From contig JAPFFF010000197.1 of assembly GCA_039105265.1 (NCBI GenBank), forward strand, positions 1 to 32,040: DNA of 32,040 nt. The letters are read 5' to 3'. Positions 9,829 through 20,469 of the stretch are shown here, in pieces (position 1 is the first letter of the stretch; the number at the start of each line of letters is the position of its first letter). Made by a program: the position numbers and the translations under genes. Source of the DNA: Tritrichomonas musculus. Its lineage: Eukaryota > Parabasalia > Tritrichomonadida > Tritrichomonadidae. The notes beneath the pieces were generated by a model. The model was not told the DNA's origin. It saw only the letters and a program-made list of their open reading frames with translations, and did no database searches.

Positions 9829-12800
9829 GGGTGCTTTTCACTTTTTCCCACTTTTTCAAAAAAAAAGTTGATTTTTTTCTGAAAACATTTTTTATTATGC
9901 ATTTTTTTCAAAAAAAAAAATAAAGTTATGCATTTTTTTAAAAAATTTAAAAAAATAGTTGAAAAATTTGGTTAGGCAATTTAGGTATTCATGGAGGAAA
10001 ACCCCCAAAAAAATATATATTGATCACTGTATGATGAAAGTTATAATGGCATAAATTTTATTCGAAAATTTCATTTCCACTCAAGATATCTAATTTGATT
10101 TCGATAAAGAGTTTCAATAAAAAGCTACAAAAGTATGCAAACAATGCACAATCGTATTTCAATTCACCATTTATACTCTTATTAATCAATTCTTAAATTT
10201 GATAATTATCAATTTATTTCGAATATTCGATATTTTTATTACTCTGTTTAAGTAATCCACTTTTCCGTTATATATAAGATTTTTCATCATATTTTACATA
10301 CAATAACTCCAGTAAATGCTATGAATTGCGTTTTAAAATTTTTATATTTATCAATGATATCCAAAAATCCTCATAGATAGTATACATAAATTTGTATTAA
10401 ATATATATTAAATTAAATGCATATTTATGTTATACTGTTTATACTTCTTTATTTTCTTTTTTCATCGAGGAAAAGCCGATAATTATTCATAAATATAAAC
10501 GTATTATCAAACGTGCATTATGTAAAAAATCAAATATTTCTAAAATATGATGAGGAAAACAATATTAATTTTATGAAAAATGTAATTATTAAATTAAACT
10601 TTTCATTTTACGCAGAAAATAAACAGATTTAAATAAAAAAGTATAAATTAAAAATGATTTTTTTAAAAAATGCTTTTTATTCATTATTTGCTCATTATGA
10701 ATAAATTAATTATGATGATGACAATTGCAAAAAAGATGATAACTGAAGAGACGAAGAGGAAAAAAATGATGATGAAGATAGCGAAGAAAAAGAAGAAGAA
10801 GACGATGATGATTGCATTGAAGAAGAAGAAGAAGACGATGATGAAGAAGAAGAAGATGAAGATGGTGATGAAGAAGAAGACGATGAAGAAGAAGAAGACG
10901 GAGAAGAAGCAGAAGACGATGATCAAGAAGAAGAAGAAGAAGACGATGATCAAGATGAAGATGAAGAAGAAGACGATGAAGAAGAAGAAGAAGAAGAAGA
11001 AGACGATGAAGAAGAAGAAGATGAAGATGGTGATGAAGAAGAAGACGGAGAAGAAGCAGAAGACGATGATGAAGAAGAAGAAGAAAAAGACGATGATGAA
11101 GAAGAAAAAGACGATGATGAAGAAGAAGATGATGAAGATGGTGATGAAGAAGAAGACGATGAAGAAGAAGAAGACGGAGAAGAAGCAGAAGACGATGATC
11201 AAGAAGAAGAAGAAGAAGACGATGAAGAAGAAGAAGAAGAAGACGACGATGAAGAAGAAGAAGATGAAGATGGTGATGAAGAAGAAGACGGAGAAGAAGC
11301 AGAAGACGATGATGATGAAGAAGAAGAAAAAGACGATGAAGAAGAAGAAGACGATGATGAAGAAGAAGAAGAAAAAGACGATGAAGAAGAAGAAGACGAT
11401 GAAGAAGAAGAAGAAGAAGAAGAAGACGATGATGAAGAAGAAGATGATGAAGATGGTGATGAAGAAGAAGACGATGAAGAAGAAGAAGACGATGAAGAAG
11501 AAGAAGACGGAGAAGAAGCAGAAGACGATGATCAAGATGAAGAAGAAGAAGACGATGGTGAAGAAGAAGAAGAAAAAGACGATGAAGAAGAAGAAGATGA
11601 TGATGATGACGATGAAGAAGAAGACGGAGAAGAAGCAGAAGACGATGATCAAGATGAAGAAGCAGAAGACGATGGTGAAGAAGAAGAAGAAAAAGACGAT
11701 GAAGAAGAAGAAGAAGAAGAAGAAGACGATAGTGAAGAAGAAGAAGACGATGAAGAAGAAAAAGAAGAAAACGATGATGATTGCATTGAAGAAGAAGACG
11801 ATGGTGATGAAGATGGTGAAGAAGAAGAAGAAGACGATGATCAAGATGAAGATGATGATGAAGAAGAAGACGATGAAGAAGAAGAAGAAGAAGAAGAATA
11901 CGATGCTGATGGTGAAGATGGAGAAGAAAACGATGAAGATGATGATGATGAAGAAGATGGTGAAGAAGAAGAAGACGATAGTGAAGAAGAAGAAGACGAT
12001 GAAGAAGAAAAAGAAGAAAACGATGATGATTGCATTGAAGAAGAAGAAGAAGACGATGATCAAGATGAAGACGATGATCAAGAAGAAGACGATGAAGAAG
12101 AAGAAAAAGAAGAAGAATACGATGCTGATGGTGAAGATGGAGAAGAAAACGATGAAGATGATGAAGAAGAAGACGAGGAAAAAGACGATGATGATGATGA
12201 AGATGGAGAAGAAGACGATGAAAAAGACGACGATGATGATGAAGATGAAGACGATAATGAAGAAGAAGAAAAAGAAGAAGATGATGATATGGAGAAGAAG
12301 AAGAATAAGACAATGATGATGGTGGAGAAGGAGGAGAAGAAGAAGACGATAATGGTGATGATGATGAAGATGAAGAAGATGATGATGATGGAGGAGAAAA
12401 AGAAGACGATAATAATGATGATGAAGAAAAATATGATGAAGATGATGGAGAAGAAGAAGATGATGATGATAGTAGAGAAGAAGAAGAAGACGATAATGAT
12501 TGCATTGAAGAAAATGATGATGATGATGAAGAGGAAGAAGAAGAAAAAAAGGATCAGAGGAAGATGATTGAAATGAAAAAGAATACGATGGCAAAAGAGG
12601 AGAAAGAAAGATAATGATGATGACTATACCGATAAAGAAGAAAATAAAGAAATTTGGCAATGATAATAACTATTTAAGTATTTTTATGGCACTTTGATTG
12701 TTATTATTAGCGCTTGAGATTGTTAACAGAGTTATTCAAGATATTAATCTGCAATTATGTATTTGCTTCAAAATATATATAGCATTTTTATGTGATAAAT

Positions 12801-13063
12801 TGATTTAAATTATCTATTTTAAAATATTTAAGATGGTATTGTTATCAATATATAGAGCATTTTGATATAAAAATGGCAATATCATACTGACTGAAATGTG
12901 AGGTGAAAATATGATCGAAAATGTAAGGGCGAATGTTTGATTATCATATTTTAAATAAATATAGTAATATATCATTATGCTAATGTATATATACTTTACA
13001 ATTATCCTATAAATGAATGAGATATCGATTCAAAACTGAATATAGATGCACAAAAATATTTTT
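9829..13063 (+). repeat. Left arm of the palindromic element
   Basis: Order: about 0.9 kb of AT-rich DNA, the GAA/GAC/GAT tract (about 10751-12611), then about 0.45 kb of AT-rich DNA ending near GATGCACAAAAATATTTTT. The whole arm is mirrored in 14528-18567. The unique blocks compared by eye, for example around 10021-10150 and 12700-13060, match base for base or nearly so. Confidence 0.9.
10751..12611 (+). repeat. Purine-rich GAA/GAC/GAT tract, left arm (acidic-frame repeat)
   Basis: About 1.86 kb of nested triplet repeats on the pattern GAAGAAGACGATGAA, with marker blocks GATTGCATTGAAGAA whose TGCATT lies at about 10813, 11782, 12031 and 12501. One frame reads as Asp/Glu with rare Cys-Ile, Gly, Ala and Gln. 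It is open from just after a TGA at 10744 to about 12288 but contains no ATG, and the acidic phase then changes frame. The overlapping long open frames (Lys/Met, Phe/Ile, His/Leu and Ser phases) are by-products of triplet repetition. It may be a captured fragment of an acidic-protein gene that has expanded, but I see no intact gene. Confidence 0.85.
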
Positions 13064-13249
13064 GAAAAAAACAGTTTAGACTTTAACATTTATATAAGAC
13101 TATTTGATTTCATGTACCAATATATCATATTTTAATCTTCATTATTTTTTGATATAAAAATAAAACCTGCAAGATCCACTGATATTAATACCAAACTTCA
13201 GTATTTATATAGATTGAAGGAGAGATATATAATTTGTACAAGCAAATGA

Positions 13250-13922
13250 AGTCCTCAATGTTAGGACCATGAATAAGATTCTCTTTGGTTTGTGTGGAAG
13301 ATATATGTTTATCTCTGTGAGTCAGTATATTTACGAGATGCTATGATTTATAAACGATCATATTGAAGAAAACTCACATGCTAACGACGAAGAGAAAACA
13401 AAAATATTGAATACTTATCTCACTGTTGATGAAACAAATGGGGCTTTAGATATACTAAATGGCAGTTGAGGCTGAGAATACGAGTTTAAAAACTACGATA
13501 GCCGTTTTTGAAGCCAGAATTGCAGCTCTCGAAGAGAAAAATGAACTTGTCAACCCAAATTTAATAGAATGTTGATTTATCACAGGTTCGGTTAATGTTG
13601 GAAAGTTATAGTGTACATAATACATTAATAAATATTATGCTAATTTATTCTATCCATATACTGAAACATATCAAAACAAAACTTCTGAAAAGAGAGTACA
13701 TGTTTATGTTGAATGTGATGATGCTAAAAATACTAAAATTATTTATACTATAACTTTCCTCAACAATTTATCTTAATAATGAGGCCTTTCTATTCACTAG
13801 TTCAAATACACAAAAAAAAGAAAACATAACTCATCTTACCATAGCAAGTGCCATGCTTGATAGAGGTTTTATTATGGTTGATAATGAAGATAATGAGATT
13901 ATTTATGACGACTAGAAAAGTT

Positions 13923-13958
<36 letters not shown>

Positions 13959-14025
13959 TAGATACCACAGTGATATCGTTGGTATGGTTAGGTCTAGGTG
14001 GCAGTTTAGGAACAACAGCCTAACG
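13250..14025 (+). pseudogene. Remnants of an unrecognised coiled-coil protein gene
   Basis: Several short plus-strand stretches have normal coding character but do not share one frame. The first is a coiled-coil-like segment near 13460-13570 (FEARIAALEEKNELV). The second is a beta-rich-looking block near 13635-13775 (VHVYVECDDAKNTKIIYTIT). The third is a block near 13783-13915 (ITHLTIASAMLDRGFIMVDN). After the T-run comes a hydrophobic stretch (ISLVWLGLGGSLGTTA) ending at a stop, possibly a membrane segment. The family is unknown and the region carries several breaks. It could be a captured host surface-protein fragment, or a fossil of another element. I give no function. Confidence 0.45.
13927..13957. 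repeat. Homopolymer run of 31 T
   Basis: An uninterrupted T31 lies between the third and fourth coding remnants in the spacer. It is on the T side relative to those remnants, so it is not the poly-A tail of a plus-strand retrocopy. Its true length is uncertain in any assembly. Confidence 0.95.
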
Positions 14026-14527
14026 TATACTACTTATTATACTTTTAGCAACAATGAAATTATAATAAATATTAAAAAAGATAAATAAAAGATAAATATT
14101 TTTGTATTCTTCCAAGATAAATACTAACAAAATAGAGGTCTGATTGTGATTGTCTCGAATATTCATTAAGTCTTTATATCATTAGTGATTGCATGAATAA
14201 AACTAAATACAAAGTATTTGATCAAAAAATATATTTATAATATAAGAAAGGAGATTTTTTAGGCTATTATAGGACATTAATTGATGGTAACTCCCAATAT
14301 AACAATTAAATATGAATATTTACTAATAATTAGTAAATTATCTATAGTAGTTTAGTAGTGTAACCTGACCTATTGTCAATGGTGTCAACTATGCTAAATG
14401 TGTAGATATTGTGTGAATTTGGCACTGTTGCTATCATATTCATTTGTATTAAAACATACCTGATATCCCCTTATCTGTTATTCATTTTTTTTCTCAATGG
14501 AAATGCAAAAGCCTATACTGCTTTTTT

Positions 14528-17500
14528 AAAAATATTTTTGTGCATCTATATTCAGTTTTGAATCGATATCTCATTCATTTATAGGATAATTGTAAAGTAT
14601 ATATACATTAGCATAATGATATATTACTATATTTATTTAAAATATGATAATCAAACATTCGCCCTTACATTTTCGATCATATTTTCACCTCACATTTCAG
14701 TCAGTATGATATTGCCATTTTTATATCAAAATGCTCTATATATTGATAACAATACCATCTTAAATATTTTAAAATAGATAATTTAAATCAATTTATCACA
14801 TAAAAATGCTATATATATTTTGAAGCAAATACATAATTGCAGATTAATATCTTGAATAACTCTGTTAACAATCTCAAGCGCTAATAATAACAATCAAAGT
14901 GCCATAAAAATACTTAAATAGTTATTATCATTGCCAAATTTCTTTATTTTCTTCTTTATCGGTATAGTCATCATCATTATCTTTCTTTCTCCTCTTTTGC
15001 CATCGTATTCTTTTTCATTTCAATCATCTTCCTCTGATCCTTTTTTTCTTCTTCTTCCTCTTCATCATCATCATCATTTTCTTCAATGCAATCATTATCG
15101 TCTTCTTCTTCTTCTCTACTATCATCATCATCTTCTTCTTCTCCATCATCTTCATCATATTTTTCTTCATCATCATTATTATCGTCTTCTTTTTCTCCTC
15201 CATCATCATCATCTTCTTCATCTTCATCATCATCACCATTATCGTCTTCTTCTTCTCCTCCTTCTCCACCATCATCATTGTCTTATTCTTCTTCTTCTCC
15301 ATATCATCATCTTCTTCTTTTTCTTCTTCTTCATTATCGTCTTCATCTTCATCATCATCGTCGTCTTTTTCATCGTCTTCTTCTCCATCTTCATCATCAT
15401 CATCGTCTTATTCTTCGTCTTCTTCTTCATCGTCTTCATCATCATCATCGTCTTTTTCCTCGTCTTCTTCTTCATCGTCTTCTTCTTCATCGTCTTCATC
15501 ATCATCGTTTTTTCATCGTCTTCTTCTCCATCGTCTTCATCATCATCGTTTTTTCATCGTCTTCTTCTCCATCGTCTTCATCATCATCGTTTTTTCATCG
15601 TCTTCTTCTTCATCGTCTTCATCATCATCGTTTTTTCATCGTCTTCTTCTCCATCGTCTTCATCATCATCATCGTCTTTTCATCGTCTTCTTCTTCATCG
15701 TCTTCATCATCATCATCATTATCATCTTCTTCTTCTCCATCTTCATCATCAGCATCGTCTTCTTTTCCATCTTCATCATCATCATCGTCTTTTTCCTCGT
15801 CTTCTTCTTCATCATCTTCTTCATTATCGTCTTCATCATCGTCTTCATCATCGTCTTCATCATCATCATCATTATCATCTTCTTCTTCTCCATCTTCATC
15901 ATCAGCATCGTCTTCTTTTCCATCTTCATCATCATCATCATCGTCTTTTTCCTCGTCTTCTTCTTCATCATCTTCTTCATCATCGTCTTCATCATCGTCT
16001 TCTTCATCATCTTCTTCTCCATCTTCATCATCATCGTCTTTTTCCTCGTCTTCTTCTTCATCATCTTCATCATCATCATCATCATCATCATCGTCTTCTT
16101 CATCATCTTCTTCTCCATCTTCTTCATCATCATCATCATCATCGTCTTTTTCCTCGTCTTCTTCTTCATCATCTTCTTCATCATCTTCTTCATCATCGTC
16201 TTCTTCATCATCTTCTTCTCCATCTTCATCATCATCATCGTCTTTTTCCTCGTCTTCTTCTTCATCATCTTCATCGTTTTCTTCTCCATCTTCACCATCA
16301 GCATCGTATTCTTCTTCTTCTTCTTCTTCTTCTTCATCGTCTTCTTCTTCATCATCATCTTCATCTTGATCATCGTCTTCTTCTTCTTCACCATCGTCTT
16401 CTTCTTCTTCTTCAATGCAATCATCATCGTCTTCTTCTTTTTCTTCTTCATCGTCTTCTTCTTCTTCACTATCGTCTTCTTCTTCTTCACCATCTTCTTC
16501 ATCATCATCATCTTCATCGTTTTCTTCTCCATCTTCACCATCAGCATCGTATTCTTCTTCTTTTTCTTCTTCTTCATCGTCTTCTTCTTCATCATCATCT
16601 TCATCTTGATCATCGTCTTCTTCTTCTTCACCATTGTCTTCTTCTTCTTCTTCAATGCAATCATCATCGTTTTCTTCTTTTTCTTCTTCATCGTCTTCTT
16701 CTTCTTCACTATCGTCTTCTTCTTCTTCACCATCTTCTTCTTCATCATCATCTTCATCGTTTTCTTCTCCATCTTCACCATCAGCATCGTATTCTTCTTC
16801 TTCTTCTTCTTCTTCATCGTCTTCTTCTTCATCATCATCTTCATCTTGATCATCGTCTTCTTCTTCTTCTTCACCATCTTCATCACCATCGTCTTCTTCT
16901 TCAATGCAATCATCATCGTTTTCTTCTTTTTCTTCTTCATCGTCTTCTTCTTCTTCACTATCGTCTTCTTCTTCTTCACCATCTTCTTCTTCATCATCAT
17001 CTTCATCGTTTTCTTCTCCATCTTCACCATCAGCATCGTATTCTTCTTCTTCTTCTTCTTCTTCATCGTCTTCTTCTTCATCATCATCTTCATCTTGATC
17101 ATCGTCTTCTTCTTCTTCTTCACCATCTTCATCACCATCGTCTTCTTCTTCAATGCAATCATCATCGTTTTCTTCTTTTTCTTCTTCATCGTCTTCTTCT
17201 TCTTCACTATCGTCTTCTTCTTCTTCTTCTTCTTCTTCATCGTCTTTTTCTTCTTCTTCTTCACCATCGTCTTCTGCTTCTTCATCTTGATCATCGTCTT
17301 CTGCTTCTTCTCCGTCTTCTTCTTCTTCATCTTGATCATCGTCTTCTTCTTCTTCATCTTGATCATCGTCTTCTTCTTCTTCATCTTGATCATCGTCTTC
17401 TTCTTCTTCATCTTGATCATCGTCTTCTTCTTCATCTTCATCTTGATCATCGTCTTCTTCTTCTTCTTCTTGATCATCGTCTTCTGCTTCTTCTCCGTCT

Positions 17501-18567
17501 TCTTCTTCTTCATCGTCTTCTTCTTCATCACCATCTTCATCATCTTCTTCTTCATCATCGTCTTCTTCTTCTTCTTCAATGCAATCATCATCGTCTTCTT
17601 CTTCTTTTTCTTCGCTATCTTCATCATCATTTTTTTCCTCTTCGTCTCTTCAGTTATCATCTTTTTTGCAATTGTCATCATCATAATTAATTTATTCATA
17701 ATGAGCAAATAATGAATAAAAAGCATTTTTTAAAAAAATCATTTTTAATTTATACTTTTTTATTTAAATCTGTTTATTTTCTGCGTAAAATGAAAAGTTT
17801 AATTTAATAATTACATTTTTCATAAAATTAATATTGTTTTCCTCATCATATTTTAGAAATATTTGATTTTTTACATAATGCACGTTTGATAATACGTTTA
17901 TATTTATGAATAATTATCGGCTTTTCCTCGATGAAAAAAGAAAATAAAGAAGTATAAACAGTATAACATAAATATGCATTTAATTTAATATATATTTAAT
18001 ACAAATTTATGTATACTATCTATGAGGATTTTTGGATATCATTGATAAATATAAAAATTTTAAAACGCAATTCATAGCATTTACTGGAGTTATTGTATGT
18101 AAAATATGATGAAAAATCTTATATATAACGGAAAAGTGGATTACTTAAACAGAGTAATAAAAATATCGAATATTCGAAATAAATTGATAATTATCAAATT
18201 TAAGAATTGATTAATAAGAGTATAAATGGTGAATTGAAATACGATTGTGCATTGTTTGCATACTTTTGTAGCTTTTTATTGAAACTCTTTATCGAAATCA
18301 AATTAGATATCTTGAGTGGAAATGAAATTTTCGAATAAAATTTATGCCATTATAACTTTCATCATACAGTGATCAATATATATTTTTTTGGGGGTTTTCC
18401 TCCATGAATACCTAAATTGCCTAACCAAATTTTTCAACTATTTTTTTAAATTTTTTAAAAAAATGCATAACTTTATTTTTTTTTTGAAAAAAATGCATAA
18501 TAAAAAATGTTTTCAGAAAAAAATCAACTTTTTTTTTGAAAAAGTGGGAAAAAGTGAAGATTTTCCC
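14528..18567 (-). repeat. Right arm of the palindromic element
   Basis: Reverse complement of the left arm and about 805 bp longer. The only extra length I could find lies inside the triplet tract. The outer about 0.9 kb (17713-18567) and inner about 0.4 kb (14528-14930) match the left arm closely. Confidence 0.9.
14982..17640 (-). repeat. Pyrimidine-rich TTC/ATC/GTC tract, right arm, with higher-order repeats
   Basis: This is the complement of the left tract, expanded to about 2.66 kb. The marker AATGCA occurs at 15085, 16414, 16654, 16903, 17152 and 17578. The middle four define higher-order units of 240, 249 and 249 bp, where the left arm has a single 249-bp interval. A 41-bp unit containing CGTTTTTTCATCG repeats four times (15506, 15547, 15588, 15629). 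A 27-bp unit containing CTTGATCATCG repeats from 17331, 17358, 17385 and 17412. A 41-bp period shifts the reading frame at each repeat, which argues against translation of this part. Confidence 0.85.
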
Positions 18568-18590
18568 ATAAAATATTGAGAGAATAAATA

Positions 18591-19302
18591 TAGTGTTCCA
18601 AAAAAAGATTGATAGGAAATATATTCAATACCTGATCTCACTATTCAATTTCAAATTTTTTGTTTCTGAAAAATATTTTACATTCTCAGAAAAAAATACG
18701 GTTTAAATCAATCTTTTTTTGGCAATTCAAAAAGTGTTTTTTTTATTAAAATCTAAACTAATTTCTCCTGTGAATTATGCAACCTTTTCCTTCCAGATCC
18801 AAGTTTTAAAGCATATTTCTTCCTTGTGCAGTTGTTTGCTTCATTTTAACTATTTATATTGAAAAATAAAGAAATTCTGTTTTTATGTTAAGCTCGGATT
18901 TTTCCAAAAAAGTAATTCACCACTACACTTACATAATATTCGGTATGAATCCTAAGTTTCTGAGGTATTCTTTGTTGATTTTTGAACGATATTTTTCCTT
19001 GAATCTATTTGGTAGCTGCTTTCATGCAATTGACACTCTCTGGTTGTTTTTATGTCGTTTGAGTTTATATTCCTCGTCTTAAATTGTATCTACGGTTGAT
19101 ATTTTTTGGAAGAACATCCGTTTCAATGCCGATATTTTTTTCTCAAAAATGCAATTTTATTGAATTGGAAAAGAAAATTCTGAGAATTGGAAAATTCTCT
19201 CAATTATTATTGAATGATCTAATTGAGAAAAAATTCTCAATTTTTGGTATGTTGTTCGTTATTTTCTCTCAATTTTCCTATCAATCTTTTTTTGGACGAC
19301 TA
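18591..19302 (-). mobile_element. TA-flanked TIR element with pogo/Tc1-mariner-like coding remnants
   Basis: The left end reads TAGTGTTCC followed by AAAAAAAGATTGATAGGAAA. The right end is its inverse to GGACGACTA, with two mismatches in the outermost 9 bp. TA lies outside both ends (18589-18590 and 19303-19304), as Tc1/mariner-superfamily elements require. On the minus strand, pieces in different frames read RFKEKYRSKINKEYLRNLG (about 18960-19015) and YALKLGSGRKRLHNSQEKLV (about 18755-18815). The second resembles the GRKR-type linker after the helix-turn-helix in pogo/Tigger-like transposases. No catalytic DDE/D part is present, so it is a deleted, non-autonomous copy. An extra inverted TIR piece lies at 18708-18722. 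The family call is tentative. Confidence 0.65.
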
Positions 19303-19304
19303 TA

Positions 19305-19710
19305 TTTTTTCAAAAAAAAGATGATTATAAATTCAATTGATTATTGATTAATTTGTATAAAATGATCGTTCCTAAATTATTGAAAAATAATTATATCTAA
19401 TCTATATATTTCTTAATTACAAAAGTTAAAAATACAAATTAATTTTAAATATAAACTAATAATATATGTATTAACTAATTTGAATATTAATAAGTACATA
19501 TAATGCATATTTATTAATAAATAATTATATCTTTATATTTTTATTGAAATTATAAAAATTCAGAAGTAAAGTTATTTATACTCACAAAAATATATTAAAT
19601 TCATATCTTGAAAATGGAGGCTCAAAGAATTATACAAATCTTTATATAATCCAATTATAAATTATTTAAAAATCTAAAATGTTTTATTTAAAATTTTATC
19701 GACTAATTAT
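19305..19710. other. Inserted AT-rich DNA of unknown type (right flank of the nest)
   Basis: AT-rich DNA without genes, ending at GACTAATTAT where the hAT-like copy resumes. It shows no inverted similarity to the other edge of the insert (8498 onward), so the 11.2-kb insert has no visible common termini once the younger elements are removed. Confidence 0.5.
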
Positions 19711-20469
19711 ATTGATAGTACATTGAAAAAATAAAATATAATTAGTGCTCAAAATATGCTTTTTAGAGGATTTATAGAACTTATGATAAATTCATTTCAT
19801 TTTACTTTAAAATTATATAAAAAATATTTTGAAATAAATCATTTTTTATATTTACCGATCGAACTTTTTCAAATAATTATATTTTAAATAAATATTTGAG
19901 AATATTAGAGCAGAAATTTATTTTTTTGATTAATAAAAATTATATACTTCTTTATTATAAATCAAATAATGATTTTACTTACTTTGTAAAAGCAAAATAA
20001 AATATTTTAAAATATTTATTTTATAATTTTTGTGGTAGGCAAATAAAACTACTTTTTTAAATTCATAATTAATATCTAAGTATATTTATATCGTAAAATA
20101 CGTTTTTATTAATTCAATTTTCAAGTTATAAATAAAACTTATTTGTTCTTCTCAAATTGAAAGAACATTCAATTAACCTTCTCTCAAATTGAAAAGCTAT
20201 TCAATAAAAATTCTCTCAAATTGAAATGGTATTCAATCATGATCCTATCAAAAATGAAAGAGAATTCATTTTTCAATAAATCAAATTTGAATACCTCTAC
20301 TTTTTGAATCGAAGATATTGAGTTAAAAATGATGATTTGAATGAAAACTAAAAACTGTATAGAAGTTTTCGTTTGCTCAAGAGGAAAAGTTTTAATATGC
20401 ATCATTTAAATCTTATATTATCATTTTCAAAAAAATTTATCGAGTAGAATTTTGGTTGACATGCCTCTG
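19711..20469 (-). mobile_element. hAT-like non-autonomous element, copy 1, second half
   Basis: This 759-bp piece is the reverse complement of about 24541-25265 in copy 2, ending with GGTTGACATGCCTCTG. The two halves total 1193 bp, against 1162 bp in copy 2. The difference is explained by one extra 33-bp unit (next feature) less 2 bp lost at the junction. A 73-aa minus-strand frame conserved in both copies (20184-20405) has no recognisable domain. It is probably conserved only because the copies are similar. Confidence 0.85.
20140..20230. repeat. Tandem ~33-bp subrepeat inside hAT-like copy 1
   Basis: The unit TCTCAAATTGAAA plus about 20 bp containing ATTCAAT is repeated head to tail. Copy 1 has one unit more than copy 2 (compare 24780-24830). 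This accounts for the 33-bp length difference between the copies. Confidence 0.75.

Larger units (their letters stand above)
13064..14527. other. Central spacer of the palindrome
   Basis: This is the unpaired 1.46-kb loop between the arms. It contains broken coding remnants on the plus strand (about 13250-14025), a 31-T run and AT-rich filler. No transposase motif was recognised. If this is a Mutator-type element, this is where captured host sequence would lie. Confidence 0.7.
9829..18567. mobile_element. Giant palindromic TIR element, Mutator/foldback-like, flanked by a 9-bp direct repeat
   Basis: The element starts GGGTGCTTTTCACTTTTTCC and ends with the complement of GGGAAAATCTTCACTTTTTC. 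ATAAAATAT lies directly outside both ends (9820-9828 and 18568-18576). Long TIRs with 9-bp target duplications are the hallmark of Mutator-like elements. The arms run 9829-13063 and about 14528-18567 (3.2 and 4.0 kb) around a 1.46-kb centre. Sampled unique parts of the arms are almost identical. I saw no transposase, so it would be non-autonomous. Caveats: the flanking repeat is all A/T, and an assembly-made inversion cannot be excluded from sequence alone. Confidence 0.75.

Noticed and set aside
10670-12660. Very long open frames in both directions across the left GAA tract (548, 658 and 599 aa)
   Set aside because: They are phases of the same triplet repeat with Lys/Met, Phe/Ile or Ser/His/Leu composition unlike real proteins. 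Stop codons are simply rare in such repeats.
13064-14527. Polinton/Maverick or retroelement core in the palindrome centre
   Set aside because: No polymerase, integrase, ATPase or capsid-like stretch was recognised. The 9-bp duplication and long TIRs fit a Mutator-type element better.
15275-15505. CRISPR-like regularly spaced repeats in the triplet tracts
   Set aside because: Repeats and intervening parts are the same low-complexity sequence. There are no unique spacers and the genome is eukaryotic.
14931-17726. Very long open frames across the right TTC tract (919, 685, 448 and 427 aa)
   Set aside because: Same reason. A 41-bp sub-array in this tract also shifts phase repeatedly, so no frame shows selection.
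20184-20405. 73-aa open frame conserved in both hAT-like copies
   Set aside because: The whole elements are nearly identical, so conservation is not specific to this frame. The peptide has no domain and lies in AT-rich repeat DNA.
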